Of a DNA stretch of 64,000 nt, positions 51,234 to 61,156 are shown piece by piece. The stretch comes from Lactobacillus iners DSM 13335 (GTDB lineage: Bacteria > Bacillota > Bacilli > Lactobacillales > Lactobacillaceae). Every line of letters starts with the position of its first letter. The first letter of the stretch is position 1. Location of the stretch: positions 1-64,000 of the forward strand of contig NZ_GG700804.1 in the NCBI RefSeq assembly GCF_000160875.1. Direction: 5' to 3'. The notes beneath the pieces are model-generated. The model saw only the letters and a program-made list of their open reading frames with translations, was not told the origin of the DNA and did not search any database. A program made the position numbers and the translations under genes.

Positions 51234-52181
51234 TTATAACTTTTCTGCCACTCTTAGTTTTGCACTATGTGAACGATTATTTTCTTCTAATTCCTTATCT
51301 GTTGCAACAATAGGTTTTCTACTAATTATTTTTAATGTTGGCTTTAATGAATCTGGTATTTGCGGCATCCCTCTTGGAATATCGACATCTGAATATTTTT
51401 TGAATATTTTTTTTACTATCTTATCTTCCAACGATTGAAAAGTAATCACACAAATCCTACCGCCAGGCTTTAAAATTTCAATTGCATCTAACAATGATTT
51501 TTCCAGTACTTCTAACTCATCATTAACAGCAATTCTGATAGCTTGAAATGACTTTTTAGCAGGATGACCACCTGTTCGTCTTGCAAAAGCCGGTATCGCT
51601 TCTTTGATAATATCTACTAATTCAAATGTTGTAGTAATGGGTTTTATCGCTCTTTTCGCTACAATATTCTTAGCAATTTGCCTAGCATATTTTTCATCAC
51701 CATATTTAAATAAAATATTACTTAATTCCTTTTGCGACCAAGTATTGACAATTTTATATGCATCCAAATCCTTAGTTTGGTCCATTCTCATATCAAGTCT
51801 TGCATTAAATCGATACGAAAATCCACGTTCAGGCTGATCAAACTGCGGTGAAGATACACCTAAATCGTAATATATACCATCTATGCCATCTATAAAACCC
51901 AATTTTGCTAAATTTTGCTGTAAATTACCAAAATTATCATGTACTAAGCTCAATTTTGGCTTGCTATTGGCTTTTAATACTTCCGAAAAGCTTTTCTTAG
52001 CAAGTTCAATAGCATATTCATCTTGATCAAAACCAATCAAATGCCCATTAGACAATTGCTTTAGTAAATATGATGCATGTCCACCACCACCAAAGGTAGC
52101 ATCAACATAGACACCATCATTTTTCAAATTTAAATTATCAATTGTTTCGTGTAAAAGCACACTATAATGTTTAAATTCCAT
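51234..52181 (-). CDS. rsmH: 16S rRNA (cytosine-1402-N4)-methyltransferase RsmH (MraW)
   Basis: 315 aa from ATG 52181. A GTG two codons earlier overlaps the mraZ stop (GTGA) and could be used for coupling. SAM-binding [15 protein letters not shown] near residue 27, [14 protein letters not shown], and [14 protein letters not shown]. Second gene of the dcw operon. Confidence 0.95.
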   Translation of the reverse strand: MEFKHYSVLLHETIDNLNLKNDGVYVDATFGGGGHASYLLKQLSNGHLIGFDQDEYAIELAKKSFSEVLKANSKPKLSLVHDNFGNLQQNLAKLGFIDGIDGIYYDLGVSSPQFDQPERGFSYRFNARLDMRMDQTKDLDAYKIVNTWSQKELSNILFKYGDEKYARQIAKNIVAKRAIKPITTTFELVDIIKEAIPAFARRTGGHPAKKSFQAIRIAVNDELEVLEKSLLDAIEILKPGGRICVITFQSLEDKIVKKIFKKYSDVDIPRGMPQIPDSLKPTLKIISRKPIVATDKELEENNRSHSAKLRVAEKL

Positions 52182-52183
52182 AA

Positions 52184-52615
52184 TCACAATTCTATATCAT
52201 CCAAGTCTTCTGCGATGTCATCATAGTTATCATCAGCTTCGTCAGCAAATTTTTGCCAACGATCCTCAGACCAAATTTCAATTCTATTTGAAACACCAAC
52301 TATGACACATTCTTTAATAAGATCTGCATGTTCCTTCAACGTAGCAGTTAAATTAACACGTCCTTGCTTATCAAATTCTGTCTCCATCGCCCCTGAATAG
52401 AAAAGTCTCGTAAACTTACGTGCACTTCGCTGTGTCAGGGGAAGTTTGGCTAATTTAGCTTCTATTTTTTGCCATTCCGCCTGCGGATAGCCAAAAATAC
52501 AGCCTTCCATACCACGAGTGAAAATAATCTCATCACCAATTTGATCACGAAACTTCGCCGGTATAATCAATCTACCTTTACTATCCAAATTGTGATGATA
52601 TTCACCCATGAACAT
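52184..52615 (-). CDS. mraZ: Transcriptional regulator MraZ
   Basis: 143 aa from ATG 52615 ([20 protein letters not shown], the family start; GGGGGG 7 nt upstream). An ATG two codons earlier would be only one base from the Shine-Dalgarno. Two AbrB-like swapped-hairpin SpoVT repeats: [14 protein letters not shown] with [13 protein letters not shown], and [15 protein letters not shown] with [11 protein letters not shown]. It binds repeats upstream of its own gene to control the division cluster, and those repeats are present at 52641-52680. Confidence 0.96.
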   Translation of the reverse strand: MFMGEYHHNLDSKGRLIIPAKFRDQIGDEIIFTRGMEGCIFGYPQAEWQKIEAKLAKLPLTQRSARKFTRLFYSGAMETEFDKQGRVNLTATLKEHADLIKECVIVGVSNRIEIWSEDRWQKFADEADDNYDDIAEDLDDIEL

Positions 52616-52640
52616 GGCCATTCCCCCCTTTCAACTTATA

Positions 52641-52680
52641 ATTTACCACAATTCACCACTAGTAACCACAATTTACCACA
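52641..52680 (-). promoter_or_regulatory. MraZ operator: four direct 10-bp repeats upstream of mraZ
   Basis: Four exactly 10-bp-phased copies (52641-52650, 52651-52660, 52661-52670, 52671-52680) read TGTGGTnAnT-like on the minus strand (core GTGGT/GTGGTG). This matches known MraZ sites, which are TGGG-type or GTGG-type cores repeated every 10 bp. They end 25 bp before the mraZ ATG. A TATAAG sequence follows the last repeat, so the operator overlaps the promoter area. Confidence 0.85.
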
Positions 52681-52719
52681 AAAAGGCAAAAAATATTTAA
52701 AAAGCTATATAACCACACC

Positions 52720-52748
52720 AAAAAAAGATCCTAAAATTAGGATCTTTT
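52720..52748 (-). terminator. Intrinsic terminator after the DUF3397 gene
   Basis: An 11-bp stem AAAAGATCCTA/TAGGATCTTTT (52723-52733 with 52738-52748) with a 4-nt loop, and a seven-T tract on the minus strand. It insulates the mraZ promoter from upstream transcription. Confidence 0.85.
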
Positions 52749-52778
52749 ATCATAGATATTTATCAAGTAAGTAATAAT

Positions 52779-53114
52779 TTATAAAAAAATAGTGATTAAT
52801 AATAAACAGATATACCAAATAAAACTACACAATATAAGATATCGCCATAAGGAAAATAAAATTCTACCTAATGCTATATTTTTATTTTTTTTAACAAAAT
52901 TAATGGCAACCGTAATCACCAGAATAAGATAAAATAAAAAAGCATATGGTAAAAAAGATGGCAGCTTGTGGAAAGATGTAATCAATTGGCACGCAGCTAT
53001 TAAAAAAGGTGGCATCAATTCCACATAACTAATTTTTTTATGCGGTAACATATTCTTAACTAAGATGCCACACAATAATCCGATAAATGGTAATAAAAAA
53101 ATCAATACAAACAT
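52779..53114 (-). CDS. DUF3397-type small membrane protein
   Basis: 111 aa with four hydrophobic helices and short basic loops. The position directly before mraZ and the size and topology match the DUF3397 family of lactobacilli, whose function is unknown. AAGGAG lies before the ATG, and a strong terminator follows. Assignment rests on context and topology rather than diagnostic motifs. Confidence 0.75.
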   Translation of the reverse strand: MFVLIFLLPFIGLLCGILVKNMLPHKKISYVELMPPFLIAACQLITSFHKLPSFLPYAFLFYLILVITVAINFVKKNKNIALGRILFSLWRYLILCSFIWYICLLLITIFL

Positions 53115-53175
53115 TATTAAGCTCCTTATTAAGGATAAATATACACCGTTTACTATATTACATAGTTAGTTAAAA

Positions 53176-53204
53176 TTGCAATAATAATCTTTTTAAGATA
53201 AAAT
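53176..53204 (+). promoter_or_regulatory. Promoter of the DUF4044 gene
   Basis: TTGCAA (53176-53181), 17 bp, TAAAAT (53199-53204), about 25 bp before the ATG. Confidence 0.65.
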
Positions 53205-53228
53205 ATTCCTAATATAGGAGGTCGTAAC

Positions 53229-53345
53229 ATGCGTAAAAAGAAAAAAACAAAATTTCAATTGCTAACTATTTTTATGGCATTACTAATGGCAATAATCACT
53301 TTAGCAAGTATTGTAGTAGGTGTCTTACCACTACTATCCAAATAA
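53229..53345 (+). CDS. DUF4044 small membrane protein (38 aa)
   Basis: A very short gene with strong support: AGGAGG 7 nt before the ATG, a near-consensus promoter and a 13-bp terminator stem after it. The product begins with a Lys-rich cytosolic end (MRKKKKTKFQ) followed by one transmembrane helix of about 25 residues and ends LPLLSK. Size, layout and position beside mreBCD/mraZ fit DUF4044 of lactobacilli. Function unknown. It runs opposite to its neighbours. Confidence 0.85.
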   Translation: MRKKKKTKFQLLTIFMALLMAIITLASIVVGVLPLLSK

Positions 53346-53365
53346 AAGATAATATCAACATAACA

Positions 53366-53403
53366 AAAGACTCGTTACAAATAAACTTAGTAACGAGTCT
53401 TTT
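53366..53403. terminator. Bidirectional terminator between DUF4044 and mreD
   Basis: A perfect 13-bp stem AAAGACTCGTTAC and complement (53366-53378 with 53390-53402), an 11-nt loop, T-rich on both sides. It serves the plus-strand DUF4044 gene and the minus-strand mreBCD operon. Confidence 0.9.
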
Positions 53404-53405
53404 AT

Positions 53406-53933
53406 TTAATAAAATATTTGCTTATTTAAAAATGGGTACTTAACAATTAATTTTAACAAAAGATTGTAGCTTAAAATATATAAAATGATGCACATAACCA
53501 ATGATTCAACCAATTGTCTCATTATTGCAAATAGTGATATATCAATGATACCAATAATATTTAAGACTAATAGCAAATACAAATAAACTCCAATATATCC
53601 TAATAAACAGACTAATAGTCTTGTAATAAATAACTCAGGAATATATTTTGCTATTTTCTGAACACAATAACACAACAATGGAAAGGCAACAATATATATG
53701 CCGATAACGCCTACATAATAGATATCATACACAAGCCCGACTACTAAACATAGCCAAACATTAGCTATATTATGTGCATCACTTAGTGCTATTAATGTTA
53801 TCAATATAATGGATAACCAACATGCCACATTCATATTGCCCAAAAAGCGAGTAAAAGTTTGAGACAGCACACCATCTAACACCATAGTAAAGAATAAAGC
53901 AATTGCAATATACCACCGCTTTAATTGAACCAT
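53406..53933 (-). CDS. mreD: Rod shape-determining protein MreD
   Basis: 175 aa, about five or six hydrophobic helices (for example WYIAIALFFTMVLDGVLSQ at the start), typical of MreD. Overlaps mreC by one base (TAATG). Part of the elongasome with MreB and MreC. Identified by topology and operon position. Confidence 0.9.
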   Translation of the reverse strand: MVQLKRWYIAIALFFTMVLDGVLSQTFTRFLGNMNVACWLSIILITLIALSDAHNIANVWLCLVVGLVYDIYYVGVIGIYIVAFPLLCYCVQKIAKYIPELFITRLLVCLLGYIGVYLYLLLVLNIIGIIDISLFAIMRQLVESLVMCIILYILSYNLLLKLIVKYPFLNKQIFY

Positions 53934-54781
53934 TAATCTGCTACCTTTCTCTTAACCACTGTAACAATAGATGGATTATTCAAATTACCTGCTGGTTTGA
54001 TTTCTAATATATTAGAAAGACCATATGAATCACGTGATATTTTATAAATAGTTCCAACTAATAGTCCTTTAGGAGATTTTCCTCCCATACCACTAGTATA
54101 AACTTGTGTACCCTGTTTCACTTTTACTTTACTTTCTATTGGAGTAAAAGCTAATTTATCATTTATTAAAGTAATAATACCATGAATTTCTTTATGTTTC
54201 TTGCTTTTAGCAGCTACTGCAAATCGGTTAGCTGCCTTATCTGTAGATGTAATTAATTCAACTTTGGAGCTAGTAGAATTTACTTCTACTACCCGACCTA
54301 TTAATCCTGAATCTGACATAACTGCCATATTTTTCTTAATGCCCGATCTGGCTCCATGGTCTATAATTAACAAATTGGTCCATGAATCAGGTGAACGAGA
54401 AATAACATTACAAATTACCAAATCATAATCCGACAATGTGTCCTTAAGCTTTAATGTTCTTTTTAAAGCCAGATTTTCATTCTCGAGCGAAGTATTACGA
54501 GCTTTAACTTGACCTAATTCGTCAATTTTACGTTTTAAATGATCATTTTCTTGTTGAGTATTAAAAAGATCAACGACCGAATTTGAGCAATCACATATTA
54601 CATTAAATGGATATGTTACTACTTTAGTAACAATTGACATCGCATCATTGCTAATACGCTGTAGAAAAGGAGGCTGTTCACGTGAATTTCTCATTTTAGT
54701 TGAAAAAGTTAAGACAGATAAGATTAGTACCACAATCAGAAAAATAAAGACATTCTTTTTATTTTTGAAAAATTTTTTCAT
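53933..54781 (-). CDS. mreC: Rod shape-determining protein MreC
   Basis: 282 aa. N-terminal membrane anchor (VFIFLIVVLILSVLTFS, about 11-27), a coiled coil (about 70-110, NDHLKRKIDELGQVK) and the extracellular beta domain with LLIIDHGARSGIKKNMAV, GLIGRVVEVN and VYTSGMGGKSPKGLLVG. It scaffolds elongation-specific wall synthesis beneath the MreB filaments. Confidence 0.95.
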   Translation of the reverse strand: MKKFFKNKKNVFIFLIVVLILSVLTFSTKMRNSREQPPFLQRISNDAMSIVTKVVTYPFNVICDCSNSVVDLFNTQQENDHLKRKIDELGQVKARNTSLENENLALKRTLKLKDTLSDYDLVICNVISRSPDSWTNLLIIDHGARSGIKKNMAVMSDSGLIGRVVEVNSTSSKVELITSTDKAANRFAVAAKSKKHKEIHGIITLINDKLAFTPIESKVKVKQGTQVYTSGMGGKSPKGLLVGTIYKISRDSYGLSNILEIKPAGNLNNPSIVTVVKRKVAD

Positions 54782-54807
54782 CTAATTATTCACCTAAAAA
54801 ACAGAAC

Positions 54808-54826
54808 AAGCCGGAACTACCGGCTT
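54808..54826 (-). other. GC-rich intercistronic hairpin between mreB and mreC
   Basis: A perfect 7-bp stem AAGCCGG/CCGGCTT with a 5-nt loop, starting 4 bp after the mreB stop. A six-T run lies about 6 nt downstream, so it may be a weak attenuator or an mRNA-stabilising stem that favours MreB over MreCD. Confidence 0.55.
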
Positions 54827-54830
54827 ATCT

Positions 54831-55829
54831 CTAGTGTCTACGCATAACTTCAATATTTTTCAGTGATTCACCTGTACCTATTGCAACACAATCTAATGGA
54901 TCTTGTGCAATGAATACGGGAACTTTGGTTGCTTCTGAAATAACCTCTTGAAGGTTCTTCAGCAACGCACCACCACCTGTTAAAACAATTCCATGATCAA
55001 TTACATCTGCTGCAATCTCTGGTGATGTTTCTTCCAATGTCTCTTTAATAGCTGCGATAATACTTTGCACAACCTCTTGGATAGCTTTAGCTACATCTAC
55101 TGCATCAATATCCATAGATTTAGGTAACCCAGTTATCAAATCACGTCCACGAATACTCATAGATTCTATATCTTTAGCTTTTTCAACGGAAGCTGAGCCG
55201 ATTTGAATTTTAATTGCTTCAGCCGTTCTCTCACCAATCAATAAATTAAAGTTCTGATGGATATATGCTGCAATAGCTGCATTAAACTTATCTCCAGCCA
55301 TTCTTGTAGAACGTGATGAAACAATACCACCTAAAGAAATAGTTGCAACATCAGTAGTACCACCACCAATATCAACTACCATTGAACCCGTAGGATCCAT
55401 CACTGGAAGACCTGCACCAATAGCTGCTGCAAAAGGCTCCTCGATTACATAAGCTTCTCTTGCACCTGCAACACGAGCAGCATCAATAACCGCACGTTTT
55501 TCAACTTCTGTAACACCTGAAGGTACACAAATCATTGCAGAAGGTTTTGAATTACCTACAGTCTTTTCAATAAAATACTTAAGCATTGCTGCAGTTGTAT
55601 CATAATCAGCAATTACACCATCTTTCATAGGTCTAATTGCCTTAATGCTACCAGGTGTTCTACCAATCATTTCTTTAGCGTCTGAACCAACAGAAATAAT
55701 CTCACCTGTCTGCGTGTTCTTAGCTACTACAGACGGTTCTCTTAAGACAATACCCTTGCCTTCAATATATACTAAAGTATTGGCAGTTCCTAAATCAATG
55801 CCAATATTTTTAGATCCTAATCCAAACAC
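54831..55829 (-). CDS. mreB: Rod shape-determining actin homologue MreB
   Basis: 332 aa from GTG 55829, which has AAGGAG 9 nt upstream. An ATG 15 codons earlier is in frame but would precede the normal N-terminus ([20 protein letters not shown]). Actin-fold motifs: [12 protein letters not shown] (phosphate 1), [12 protein letters not shown] (phosphate 2) and [14 protein letters not shown] (adenosine). First gene of mreBCD, with a palindromic extended -10 promoter. Confidence 0.96.
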   Translation of the reverse strand: MFGLGSKNIGIDLGTANTLVYIEGKGIVLREPSVVAKNTQTGEIISVGSDAKEMIGRTPGSIKAIRPMKDGVIADYDTTAAMLKYFIEKTVGNSKPSAMICVPSGVTEVEKRAVIDAARVAGAREAYVIEEPFAAAIGAGLPVMDPTGSMVVDIGGGTTDVATISLGGIVSSRSTRMAGDKFNAAIAAYIHQNFNLLIGERTAEAIKIQIGSASVEKAKDIESMSIRGRDLITGLPKSMDIDAVDVAKAIQEVVQSIIAAIKETLEETSPEIAADVIDHGIVLTGGGALLKNLQEVISEATKVPVFIAQDPLDCVAIGTGESLKNIEVMRRH

Positions 55830-55879
55830 GTTGAATCTCTCCTTAATACGTCTTATATTTAAACTATTCAACATTAGTC

Positions 55880-55896
55880 TATGCTATTATAGCATA
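55880..55896 (-). promoter_or_regulatory. mreBCD promoter with a 17-bp perfect palindrome over the -10
   Basis: TATGCTAT-T-ATAGCATA is a perfect dyad centred on 55888. It contains minus-strand TGCTATAAT, an extended -10 box (TATAAT at 55886-55891). No good -35 is visible. The 7-1-7 type geometry is like Fur-family operators, but the sequence is not a standard Fur, Zur or PerR box. Confidence 0.55.
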
Positions 55897-55924
55897 AGAA
55901 AATGAAACACGCTAAGATTTCAAG

Positions 55925-56542
55925 TTATAATAATTCCATTTCTTTAAAACTTAAATAATTGCCTGTATTTACAATAAAATGATCTAAAAATCGTATTCCC
56001 ATACATTCACTAACACTAGATATTTTTTTAGTAACTTGGATATCTTGTTCTGACGGTGTTAAATCTTCACTAGGATGATTATGTGCTAAAAAAAATCCAG
56101 CTGCATTATAAATGATTGCCCATCTAAAAATATCTCTCGGATGAATAATCGCTTGATTCAATGTACCTTTAAAAATTACTTTTTCTGCAATTATTTTATT
56201 TTTAACATCAACATAGACTGCCATTAAATGTTCTTGATAACATCCCGATAATACATTACTCAAATAATATCCAATTTGTGAACTAGAGCAAAATGACTCC
56301 ATTTTTTCTCTTTTAATAGCTTTAACCCGATTGAGCAATAATTCAGCACCTAAAGACAACGTTTCTGGAGCTTCATGACTTCTGGTATACTCAAAAAAAT
56401 CAGTGAATGTTGTTATATTTCGTGCCTTACATTCTAAACGTAACTGCTCAAATGTTGTAATATTTATTTCTTGTAATCCTTTAATAAATGTATTGATAAT
56501 TTCTTCATCGTTAGATAATAAGTATTGATTAGTATTTTCCAT
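55925..56542 (-). CDS. radC: RadC family protein (JAB/MPN domain)
   Basis: 205 aa from ATG 56542 with AGAGGGG 5 nt upstream. A TTG five codons earlier lies on that site and is rejected. Helical N-terminal half, then the JAMM-type metalloprotease-like motif HNHPSEDLTPSEQD near residue 155 and LDHFIVNTGNYLSFKEMELL at the end. The family is no longer regarded as a proven DNA repair factor, and the true role is unknown. Located before mreB, as in many Firmicutes. The N-terminus is less helix-hairpin-helix-like than in standard RadC. Confidence 0.9.
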   Translation of the reverse strand: MENTNQYLLSNDEEIINTFIKGLQEINITTFEQLRLECKARNITTFTDFFEYTRSHEAPETLSLGAELLLNRVKAIKREKMESFCSSSQIGYYLSNVLSGCYQEHLMAVYVDVKNKIIAEKVIFKGTLNQAIIHPRDIFRWAIIYNAAGFFLAHNHPSEDLTPSEQDIQVTKKISSVSECMGIRFLDHFIVNTGNYLSFKEMELL

Positions 56543-56574
56543 AAAAACCCCTCTCAATACTTATTACGAAAAAA

Positions 56575-57252
56575 TCAATAATTATTTTTTGAAAATTCCA
56601 AAAAATTATTACATATTAAGTATGCTAGTTTTTTATCTTGAATTGTAGCTGGCTTTAAATCAGGTATCATCACACACCTCAGTCCAGCTTTTTGAGCAGC
56701 TTCAACACCGATCCCAGTATCTTCAAAGACAATTAATTCATCGCATTGCATGTCTAATCGTTTAACTGCATCTAAATAAATATCGGGAGCTGGCTTAGCT
56801 TGTAACCTAGCTTGTTTAACATCATCATAGCAAATAAAAAAGTCAAAATAATTCTCAATATGAAATTTTTGTAAAATTTGCTCAATCACTTCTTTAGTAT
56901 TACTTGAAGCAATAATACATTTTTTCTGATCTTTTTTCAGTTTTTGTAAAAATTGAAGAACACCCTTTTTTAAATGCAATTGACCTTCTGCTAACCATAA
57001 ACTAAACAATTCATTAGTTCGAGAGATAAATTTATCTTTTAATGATGCATCTGCAAAAAAATCATGATAAAATTCTGCTACTTTTTCAGGTGACGCACCA
57101 ACGATTTCTAAATATGCATCCCTAGGAATAGGAGTTTTTAATTCTTGAGCTGCTTGGATATTTGCTCTCCAATATAGTCGCTCAGAATCAACTAGTAACC
57201 CGTCAAGATCAAAAATAACTGCCTTAAATGTTTTATTTAAATTCGTCTTCAT
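56575..57252 (-). CDS. HAD-superfamily hydrolase (beta-phosphoglucomutase-like)
   Basis: 225 aa. The nucleophile motif is FDLDGLLVDSE (residues about 14-24), motif II is IASSNTK, and the acidic motif is VFEDTGIGVEAAQKAG. A helical cap lies between residues about 25 and 85. The substrate is probably a small phosphosugar or phosphate ester. Family members include beta-phosphoglucomutase and 2-deoxyglucose-6-P phosphatase, so specificity is open. Overlaps folC by 20 bp. GGAG lies 6 nt before the ATG. Confidence 0.88.
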   Translation of the reverse strand: MKTNLNKTFKAVIFDLDGLLVDSERLYWRANIQAAQELKTPIPRDAYLEIVGASPEKVAEFYHDFFADASLKDKFISRTNELFSLWLAEGQLHLKKGVLQFLQKLKKDQKKCIIASSNTKEVIEQILQKFHIENYFDFFICYDDVKQARLQAKPAPDIYLDAVKRLDMQCDELIVFEDTGIGVEAAQKAGLRCVMIPDLKPATIQDKKLAYLICNNFLEFSKNNY

Positions 57253-58498
57253 GGCGATCTCCGTGTATATAATTCAAAATAGCTCCAGCCAGATAAAAAG
57301 AACCGGTAACAACTAAAATGTCATCTTGAGTCAATTTATTTTTTAAAATATCATAAGCTAAACGATAATCATCAATAAAATTAATATGACAATTTAAATC
57401 ATCTTCAATATCACTCTTGGTTGCAGCACGAGGATATGAAATTCTAGTAAATGTTATTTTTTCTTTAGGATCAAATAATTTAACCACTTTAGCAATATCC
57501 TTATCTTTCATCATGCCTAATAAAATATAAATTCTACCCTGAGCAATTTTTCGCACATAGGATATCAATTCATGAACGGCTTGGATATTATGTGCCCCAT
57601 CTATCATAATCAAGGGCTTTTTTTGAACAATTTGGTACCTTGCCGGAATAATAGTGTTGTTAATTGTATCCTCAATATCCCTAACAGAAATATCAAATTT
57701 TAATGTAGCAAAAGTGATTAAAGCTAATGCAATATCATAAGCTTCAGCTTGTGGTCGCAACTTAAAATGAAAAAGACGCTTATTAATTGTAACTACAATA
57801 TCATCATTGCACTCCACTTGAAAATCTCTTCCTAAAAGCAAAACTGGGGCATTTTTTTTGCGGGCTTTATCCATTAAAAGAGGTAAAACCTTTGCTGGAA
57901 TATTTCCTAATACGACTGGTCTATTTTTTTTAATTACTCCACTTTTCTCATGAGCAATATCAAACATAGTTGGTCCAATAATCTTTTCATGATCTAAACC
58001 GATTGTAGTAATAATACTTGCTTGTGGCACAATTACATTCGTTTTATCATGTTCTCCACCAATGCCGACTTCTATCACAGCATAATCACAATTTTGCTTA
58101 GCAAATATCCAAAAAGCCATTGCAGTTTCAAATTCAAATGTTACTAAGTTAAATTCTGGATATTTTTTTTGAATATTCCTTATCGCATTTTTAACTGCCT
58201 GATATGCACTAATTAGCAATTCATCACTAATTGGTTGACCATTAATCTGAATTCTCTCATTGAACACTTCAACATATGGAGATACAAAAAGACCGATCGA
58301 CTGACCGGTCTTTTGTAAAAGGCGACTTAAATAATATGCCGTTGATCCCTTACCATTTGTACCAGTAATATGAAAAGTTTTTACTTTATCTTGAGGTTCA
58401 TTTAATTCTCGTAAAATTCGGCGAATATAAGTCAAATCATTTTTTTGATGAATTCGTGGCAAATGTTCAATAAAATCTATTATTGCTCTAACATTCAT
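57233..58498 (-). CDS. folC: Folylpolyglutamate synthase / dihydrofolate synthase
   Basis: 421 aa Mur-ligase relative that adds glutamate to folates. P-loop TGTNGKGSTAYYLSRLLQ near residue 45, VIEVGIGGEHDKTNV, ITTIGLDH and MIDGAHN. It starts 3 bp after the valS stop and is probably co-transcribed with it. Confidence 0.94.
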   Translation of the reverse strand: MNVRAIIDFIEHLPRIHQKNDLTYIRRILRELNEPQDKVKTFHITGTNGKGSTAYYLSRLLQKTGQSIGLFVSPYVEVFNERIQINGQPISDELLISAYQAVKNAIRNIQKKYPEFNLVTFEFETAMAFWIFAKQNCDYAVIEVGIGGEHDKTNVIVPQASIITTIGLDHEKIIGPTMFDIAHEKSGVIKKNRPVVLGNIPAKVLPLLMDKARKKNAPVLLLGRDFQVECNDDIVVTINKRLFHFKLRPQAEAYDIALALITFATLKFDISVRDIEDTINNTIIPARYQIVQKKPLIMIDGAHNIQAVHELISYVRKIAQGRIYILLGMMKDKDIAKVVKLFDPKEKITFTRISYPRAATKSDIEDDLNCHINFIDDYRLAYDILKNKLTQDDILVVTGSFYLAGAILNYIHGDRHEDEFK

Positions 58499-58501
58499 TC
58501 A

Positions 58502-61141
58502 TTAATTACTTTCTTTCAATTCTTTCAACCTTTGTACAGCACCTGCTAATTGACTCTCATAATCAGCTTGTTTTGCCTTCTCTTTTTCAATTACAGCTTC
58601 TGGAGCATGATCAACAAAGCCTTTATTAGCTAATTTAGCTTTACAACGCTTAACTTCTTCTTGCAAGTGGTCTATTTCCTTATCCATTTTAGCAATTTCT
58701 TCTGATAAATCAACTAATTCAGCTAATGGAACAAAAATCTGAGCACCTGCTATGACAGCAGATTTAGCTAATTTAGGTGCAACCACATTAGTATCAACAA
58801 CTAAACTCTTAGGATGTAAGAAATTCTCTACATAATCACGATTATCTAATAAAATATGTTTATCTTTTGAATTATCTAATTGAATCATAATATCAATAGC
58901 AGATGACATTGGAGCATTAACTTCCATTCGAATATTTCGCACAGCTTTAATAATTTCAATTAGGAATTCCATATCTTGCTCAGCAACGTGATTTTCAAAT
59001 TCAGGATGTGCTACTGGATAAGATGCTACCATAATGCTCTTACCATTATGTGGCATTGATAACCATAATTTTTCAGTAACAAAAGGCATAATTGGATGTA
59101 TTAAACGTAATATCTGATCCAATATCCAGACTAAATTATCTTGTTTGTGCTTTTTTAATATTTCATCCGTACCATTTAAAGCTACTTTTGATATTTCAAT
59201 ATACCAATCACAAAAGTCATTCCAAATGAAGTTATACATTTCTCTACCGGCTTCACCAAATTGGAATTCATCAAACAATCGTGTTACTTTCTTAACAACT
59301 CGATTTAATTTATCAAAAATCCATTTGTCCGATAAATCAAATGTATCAACATCTGGCATATGAGCAGCTGCTGCGTCTTCTGGCAAATTCATAATAACAA
59401 ATCTAGAAGCATTCCAAATTTTGTTAATAAAATTCCAAGCTGAATCCATTTTAGTATAACTGAACCTTGTATCTTGGCCTGGTGCAGTTCCATTTAGTAA
59501 GAACCATCGCAAAGAATCCGCACCATATTTTTCTACAACATCCATTGGATCAATACCATTGCCAAGAGATTTTGACATCTTACGACCCTGTTCATCACGA
59601 ATTAATCCATGTAATACAACATTTTCAAATGGGCGACGCTTAGTAAAATGTAAACTTTGGAAAATCATCCTAGATACCCAGAAGAAAATAATATCATATC
59701 CCGTAACTAGAGCATTAGTAGGGAAATATCTCTTAAAGTCAGCAGCTTCTTCATCAGGCCAACCCAAAGTTGAAAATGGCCACAATGCACTTGAAAACCA
59801 AGTATCTAATACATCATTGTCCTGGTCCCAATTTTCAATATCTTTAGGAGCTTCTTCTTGAACAACCATTTCACCAGTTTTTTTATTGTACCATGCAGGA
59901 ATACGATGTCCCCACCATAATTGACGTGAAATCACCCAATCATGCACATTTTCCATCCAATGTTCTAAAGTTCCCTCAAAACGTTCTGGAACAAAGTTAA
60001 CTTTGTCGTCTTCTTTTTGATTAGACAAAACTTTATCAGCAAGTGGTTTCATTTTTACAAACCATTGAGTAGACAATCTAGGCTCAATTTGTACACCACT
60101 TCTTTCCGAATGCCCTACTGAGTGAACAATCGGTTCAATTTTTAACAAATATCCCTCATTTTTAAGGTCTTCAACTAAGGCTTTACGACAGTCAAAACGA
60201 TCCATACCTGCATATTTGCCAGCTTGTTCATTCATAGTACCATCATCATTCATAACATTAATACGTTGCAAATTATGACGATTACCAACTAAAAAGTCGT
60301 TAGGATCATGTGCAGGTGTGATTTTAACTAATCCAGTTCCAAAATCAGGATCTACATGTTGATCTTCAATCACTGGTATATGACGCCCTACAAGTGGCAA
60401 AATTAATTCTTTACCCACTAAATCCTTATACCGTTCATCACCTGGTGCCACTGCAACAGCAGTATCCCCAAACATTGTTTCTGGACGTGTAGTAGCTATC
60501 TCAACACTACCAGTTCCATCAGCTAGTGGATAATTAATGTGATAAAAGGCACCATTATCATCCTTATGAATAACTTCTATATCACTTAAAGCAGTCTCCA
60601 ATTTAGGATCCCAATTAATAATATATTGTCCTCGATATATCAAACCCTCTTCATATAATTTGACAAATACTTTACGAACAGCTTTAGATAAGCCATCATC
60701 CAAGGTAAATCTTTCACGAGAATAGTCTAAAGAAAGTCCCATTTTGCCCCATTGGCTTTTAATGATCGAGGCATATTCGTCCTTCCAATCCCAAACTTGC
60801 TTAATAAATTTTTCACGACCTAATTGGTGACGGTCTTGACCTTGTTTACGTAATTTTTCTTCAACTTTCGCTTGAGTTGCTATTCCTGCGTGATCCATAC
60901 CCGGAAGATATAAAGTATCATATCCTTGCATTCTCTTAAAACGAATTAAAGTATCCTGAATAGAAGTATCCCATGCATGGCCCAAATGCAATTTACCAGT
61001 AACATTTGGTGGTGGAATAACTATCGAATATGGATGTGCTTTCTTATCTCCTGATGGTTTAAATAAATCTTCATCTAACCAAGTCTGATATCTGCCCTCT
61101 TCTACAGCTCGAGGATCATACTTAGGTGCTAACTCTGTCAT
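58502..61141 (-). CDS. valS: Valyl-tRNA synthetase
   Basis: 879 aa class I synthetase. [15 protein letters not shown] (HIGH) near residue 46, KMSKSLGNG (KMSKS) near residue 525, an editing domain between ([15 protein letters not shown]), an anticodon-binding domain and a C-terminal coiled coil (about 810-879). GGAGG lies before the ATG. Expression is controlled by the T-box leader directly upstream. Confidence 0.97.
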   Translation of the reverse strand: MTELAPKYDPRAVEEGRYQTWLDEDLFKPSGDKKAHPYSIVIPPPNVTGKLHLGHAWDTSIQDTLIRFKRMQGYDTLYLPGMDHAGIATQAKVEEKLRKQGQDRHQLGREKFIKQVWDWKDEYASIIKSQWGKMGLSLDYSRERFTLDDGLSKAVRKVFVKLYEEGLIYRGQYIINWDPKLETALSDIEVIHKDDNGAFYHINYPLADGTGSVEIATTRPETMFGDTAVAVAPGDERYKDLVGKELILPLVGRHIPVIEDQHVDPDFGTGLVKITPAHDPNDFLVGNRHNLQRINVMNDDGTMNEQAGKYAGMDRFDCRKALVEDLKNEGYLLKIEPIVHSVGHSERSGVQIEPRLSTQWFVKMKPLADKVLSNQKEDDKVNFVPERFEGTLEHWMENVHDWVISRQLWWGHRIPAWYNKKTGEMVVQEEAPKDIENWDQDNDVLDTWFSSALWPFSTLGWPDEEAADFKRYFPTNALVTGYDIIFFWVSRMIFQSLHFTKRRPFENVVLHGLIRDEQGRKMSKSLGNGIDPMDVVEKYGADSLRWFLLNGTAPGQDTRFSYTKMDSAWNFINKIWNASRFVIMNLPEDAAAAHMPDVDTFDLSDKWIFDKLNRVVKKVTRLFDEFQFGEAGREMYNFIWNDFCDWYIEISKVALNGTDEILKKHKQDNLVWILDQILRLIHPIMPFVTEKLWLSMPHNGKSIMVASYPVAHPEFENHVAEQDMEFLIEIIKAVRNIRMEVNAPMSSAIDIMIQLDNSKDKHILLDNRDYVENFLHPKSLVVDTNVVAPKLAKSAVIAGAQIFVPLAELVDLSEEIAKMDKEIDHLQEEVKRCKAKLANKGFVDHAPEAVIEKEKAKQADYESQLAGAVQRLKELKESN

Positions 61142-61156
61142 TGCTTATTCCTCCAT

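Noticed and set aside
52641..52680. Short tandem repeats as a CRISPR or slippage array
   Set aside because: Units are 10 bp without spacers and sit exactly where MraZ operators occur.
55830..55874. ATG 55874 as the mreB start
   Set aside because: It adds 15 residues not found in MreB, lacks a ribosome-binding site, and an ideal AAGGAG precedes GTG 55829.
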